The position numbers were made by a program, and so were the translations under genes. 64,000 nt of DNA from Daejeonella lutea (GTDB lineage: Bacteria; Bacteroidota; Bacteroidia; Sphingobacteriales; Sphingobacteriaceae): NCBI RefSeq assembly GCF_900168015.1, contig NZ_FUYR01000001.1, forward strand, positions 33,968-97,967, read 5' to 3'. Positions 62,292 to 64,000 of the stretch are shown piece after piece (positions within the stretch are counted from its first letter, which is position 1; every line of letters starts with the position of its first letter). Under the pieces are notes generated by a model. The model was not told the DNA's origin. It made no database searches and worked only from the letters and a program-made list of their open reading frames with translations.

Positions 62292-63626
62292 CTACACCGC
62301 TTTGGATTTACCAGGGATGGCAAAAGGATAAAATCCGTTTGCATCTGGCAGTACTTTTGGCTGCGCATCCCAGGCCAGTGTGTCGGGCATGAGGTTGATT
62401 TGAGAATTTAGCGCATCATCCCATTTAACTTCTTTCCCTGAATAAGTAGCATATCGCCCTAGTAACGCAGTAAGAGTGCTTTTCGCTACCCGTTCGGCAT
62501 CGGCGAACTTATATTCCCCTTTGTCGATTGCTTCAAACAGTTCATCATGTTCACTTTGATAAGGATTTGGATCACCCTTGCCTGCATGATTGAATAAGAC
62601 GTTCCCTTTTGTATCCCACAATTTGCCGGAGTTTGTATTTGCATTTAAATACACTCTACCTTTGGTTCCCTGGAAGCTTTCGTCAACACGGTTCAAAGTT
62701 CCTTCATGGTGACGGCATTGGCTCTGGATTACAGATCCATCGGCATAAATAAACTCTACAGTGTGATTGTCGAAGATTTCTCCATGGTCCTTTCCAGTTC
62801 GGAGAAAGCGGCTCCCGGTACCTTGTGCAGATATGGGATAAGCATTCTTTACCCAATTGGCGACATCGATATTGTGAACATGCTGTTCATTGATGTGATC
62901 GCCGCAAAGCCAGTTGAAATAATACCAGTTACGCATCTGGTACTCCATTTCAGTTTGTCCGGCCACACGTGGCCTGACCCAAACACCTCCGCTGTTCCAA
63001 TATACCTGTCCGGATACTATATCGCCGGCGACACCGTCTTCAATGCGTTTTATGGTCTCCCTGTAAGTCTTTTGGTACCTACGCTGTAAACCAACAACCA
63101 CGTTTAATTTCTTTCGCTTTGCCTCTTCGGCAGTCGCCAAAACACTGCGAATGCCGGGCGAATCAGTGGCAACCGGTTTCTCCATAAAGACATGTTTGTT
63201 TTGCTTTATTGCTTCTGCAAAATGAACGGGCCTGAATCCGGGAGGCGTGACAAGCAATACCACATCAGCTTCAGCAATTGCCTGTTTATAACCGTCAAAC
63301 CCAACAAATTTCTTGTCCTCCGGAACATCAACTTTGTCTTTGCCAAACTTTTTAAATGCGGCATCATAGCTCTTGTCGAGACGGTCACGAAAAGCATCCG
63401 CCATGGCTACTACTTTTAAATTGTATTTAGTGTTTAGGGCCTGAAACAGTGCACCGGTTCCTCGTTCTCCACAACCTATCAATGCTATCTTTATTGTTCC
63501 TCCTTCTTCAGCATAAACACCGGAAAAGGGGATGTTACTCAACACTGCTCCGCCTGCAATTATTGCCGAAGTTTTCAGGAAGGATCGGCGCTGAGGCTGA
63601 CTTGTAGATTTTTTGTTATTGCTCAT
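62292..63626 (-). CDS. Tat-exported Gfo/Idh/MocA family oxidoreductase
   Basis: This 444-residue protein has a twin-arginine signal (QRRSFLKTS, then a hydrophobic stretch to about residue 40), so it is exported folded with its cofactor. The NAD-binding motif IALIGCGERGTGAL, FMEKPVATD (the EKP motif) and VVGLQRRYQKTYRETI define the family. GDHINEQHVHNIDVANW carries active-site histidines. Exported members in Bacteroidota and Planctomycetes act on sugars or glycans. The gene lies 11 bases after the formylglycine-generating-enzyme-like gene. Confidence 0.92.
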   Translation of the reverse strand: MSNNKKSTSQPQRRSFLKTSAIIAGGAVLSNIPFSGVYAEEGGTIKIALIGCGERGTGALFQALNTKYNLKVVAMADAFRDRLDKSYDAAFKKFGKDKVDVPEDKKFVGFDGYKQAIAEADVVLLVTPPGFRPVHFAEAIKQNKHVFMEKPVATDSPGIRSVLATAEEAKRKKLNVVVGLQRRYQKTYRETIKRIEDGVAGDIVSGQVYWNSGGVWVRPRVAGQTEMEYQMRNWYYFNWLCGDHINEQHVHNIDVANWVKNAYPISAQGTGSRFLRTGKDHGEIFDNHTVEFIYADGSVIQSQCRHHEGTLNRVDESFQGTKGRVYLNANTNSGKLWDTKGNVLFNHAGKGDPNPYQSEHDELFEAIDKGEYKFADAERVAKSTLTALLGRYATYSGKEVKWDDALNSQINLMPDTLAWDAQPKVLPDANGFYPFAIPGKSKAV

Positions 63627-63637
63627 TTGTTAAATAT

Positions 63638-64000
63638 TTAATAGTCTGCAATGGGTTTCTGATTATAAAATTCTTCAATTTCTTGTTTGGATGGAACGAT
63701 AAATGGTCTGACCAGCCGAATTCCCACAAAAGGAGCTTCCGGAAACCACCAGTTACTTTTCGGTATCTGCGGATCGATTCGTTTCCAGTTGGGATCTGAG
63801 CCGCGGCGTGCAGCCGATCTAAGGCCCGATGCCTCGTCTTCAAAAGAGCCACCGCGAACACTGTGAGGATAGAGTTTCTCAGGTTTCGCAATTGGATCGA
63901 TGCTATATTTTTCCAATTTTGAATAATCCGGAAGATATTGGTCTAGTGTCCACTCGGCAACGTTTCCATGCATGTCAAACAGGCCCCATGGATTTGGCTT
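63638..64000 (-). CDS. Formylglycine-generating enzyme-like (SUMF1) protein, 3' part
   Basis: Only the C-terminal 120 or so residues are in the window; the gene continues past 64000. The sequence WGLFDMHGNVAEWTLDQY, SVRGGSFEDEASGLRSAARRG and FVGIRLVRP is the conserved end of the SUMF1/FGE-sulfatase domain. Members activate sulfatases, act as EgtB-like iron enzymes or, as GldK and GldJ, serve as structural lipoproteins. The fragment does not allow a choice. A following Tat oxidoreductase would suit a glycan or sulfatase locus. Confidence 0.85.
   Translation of the reverse strand, partial: KPNPWGLFDMHGNVAEWTLDQYLPDYSKLEKYSIDPIAKPEKLYPHSVRGGSFEDEASGLRSAARRGSDPNWKRIDPQIPKSNWWFPEAPFVGIRLVRPFIVPSKQEIEEFYNQKPIADY

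Overview
The window looks like a chromosomal segment of a member of Bacteroidota, most likely family Sphingobacteriaceae (Pedobacter or Mucilaginibacter relatives). The grounds are gldA/gldF/gldG gliding-type transporter genes, a TonB-dependent receptor with a carboxypeptidase-like N-terminal domain, an OlsF-type fused acyltransferase, a large aromatic amino acid hydroxylase, DUF4397 and CHRD lipoproteins, TAnnTTTG promoter boxes, and almost no Shine-Dalgarno sequences. I found about 67 protein genes or gene fragments. There is one strong structured-RNA candidate and no tRNA, rRNA, CRISPR array, prophage or insertion sequence.

Layout. 1-4.0 kb: terminator, compound palindromes, a cell-wall amidase, a GH18-like hydrolase and a Gfo/Idh/MocA oxidoreductase, separated by repeat-rich spacers. 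4.05-10.97 kb (minus strand): a compact molybdenum cofactor operon, xdhC-mocA-moaA-moeA-TSUP permease-moaD-moeB-moaE-DUF1801, without moaC, mogA/moaB or any molybdoenzyme gene. 11-17.5 kb: small secreted proteins, a PAS histidine kinase, an AraC regulator, an apparent RluA-family remnant, a zinc-ribbon/alpha-CTD mini-protein and a VOC protein. 17.7-23.2 kb: katG, PhnA-like protein, methyltransferase, GNAT, zinc-ribbon protein, ssb and a lipoprotein. 23.2-25.7 kb: aromatic amino acid hydroxylase with an SDR. 25.8-32.2 kb: surface glycan genes (two sugar-nucleotide epimerases, flippase-like protein, GT2, GT39) and an L,D-transpeptidase. 32.4-43.7 kb: glyS, gldAFG, dnaN, a DUF4397 lipoprotein, tandem DedA genes, a zinc phospholipase/nuclease-like protein, rpsT, radC and an EEP-family hydrolase. 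43.8-49.3 kb: pheT, a coiled-coil protein, zapA, a 6S-like RNA, rny and an Mpo1-like protein. 49.4-55 kb: TonB-dependent receptor, its beta-helix lipoprotein neighbour and a transglutaminase-like protein. 55.3-64 kb: OlsF-like acyltransferase, a ComEA-like protein, apt, acyl-CoA dehydrogenase, CmoA, a membrane methyltransferase, a Tat-exported oxidoreductase and the end of a formylglycine-generating-enzyme-like gene.

The gene content is mostly chromosomal housekeeping. The least expected signals are non-coding: the 6S-like RNA between zapA and rny; a 15-base element shared by the glyS and pheT upstream regions; TAnnTTTG boxes that almost touch the start codons of dnaN, gldA, glyS and the GT39 gene; a six-copy 11-bp phased array; and a recurring class of intergenic hairpins whose arms are degenerate tandem 'words'. 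Among proteins, the RluA-like N-terminal fragment without a catalytic domain and the orphan CmoA stand out. I did not find a clearly new multi-gene defence or biosynthetic system.
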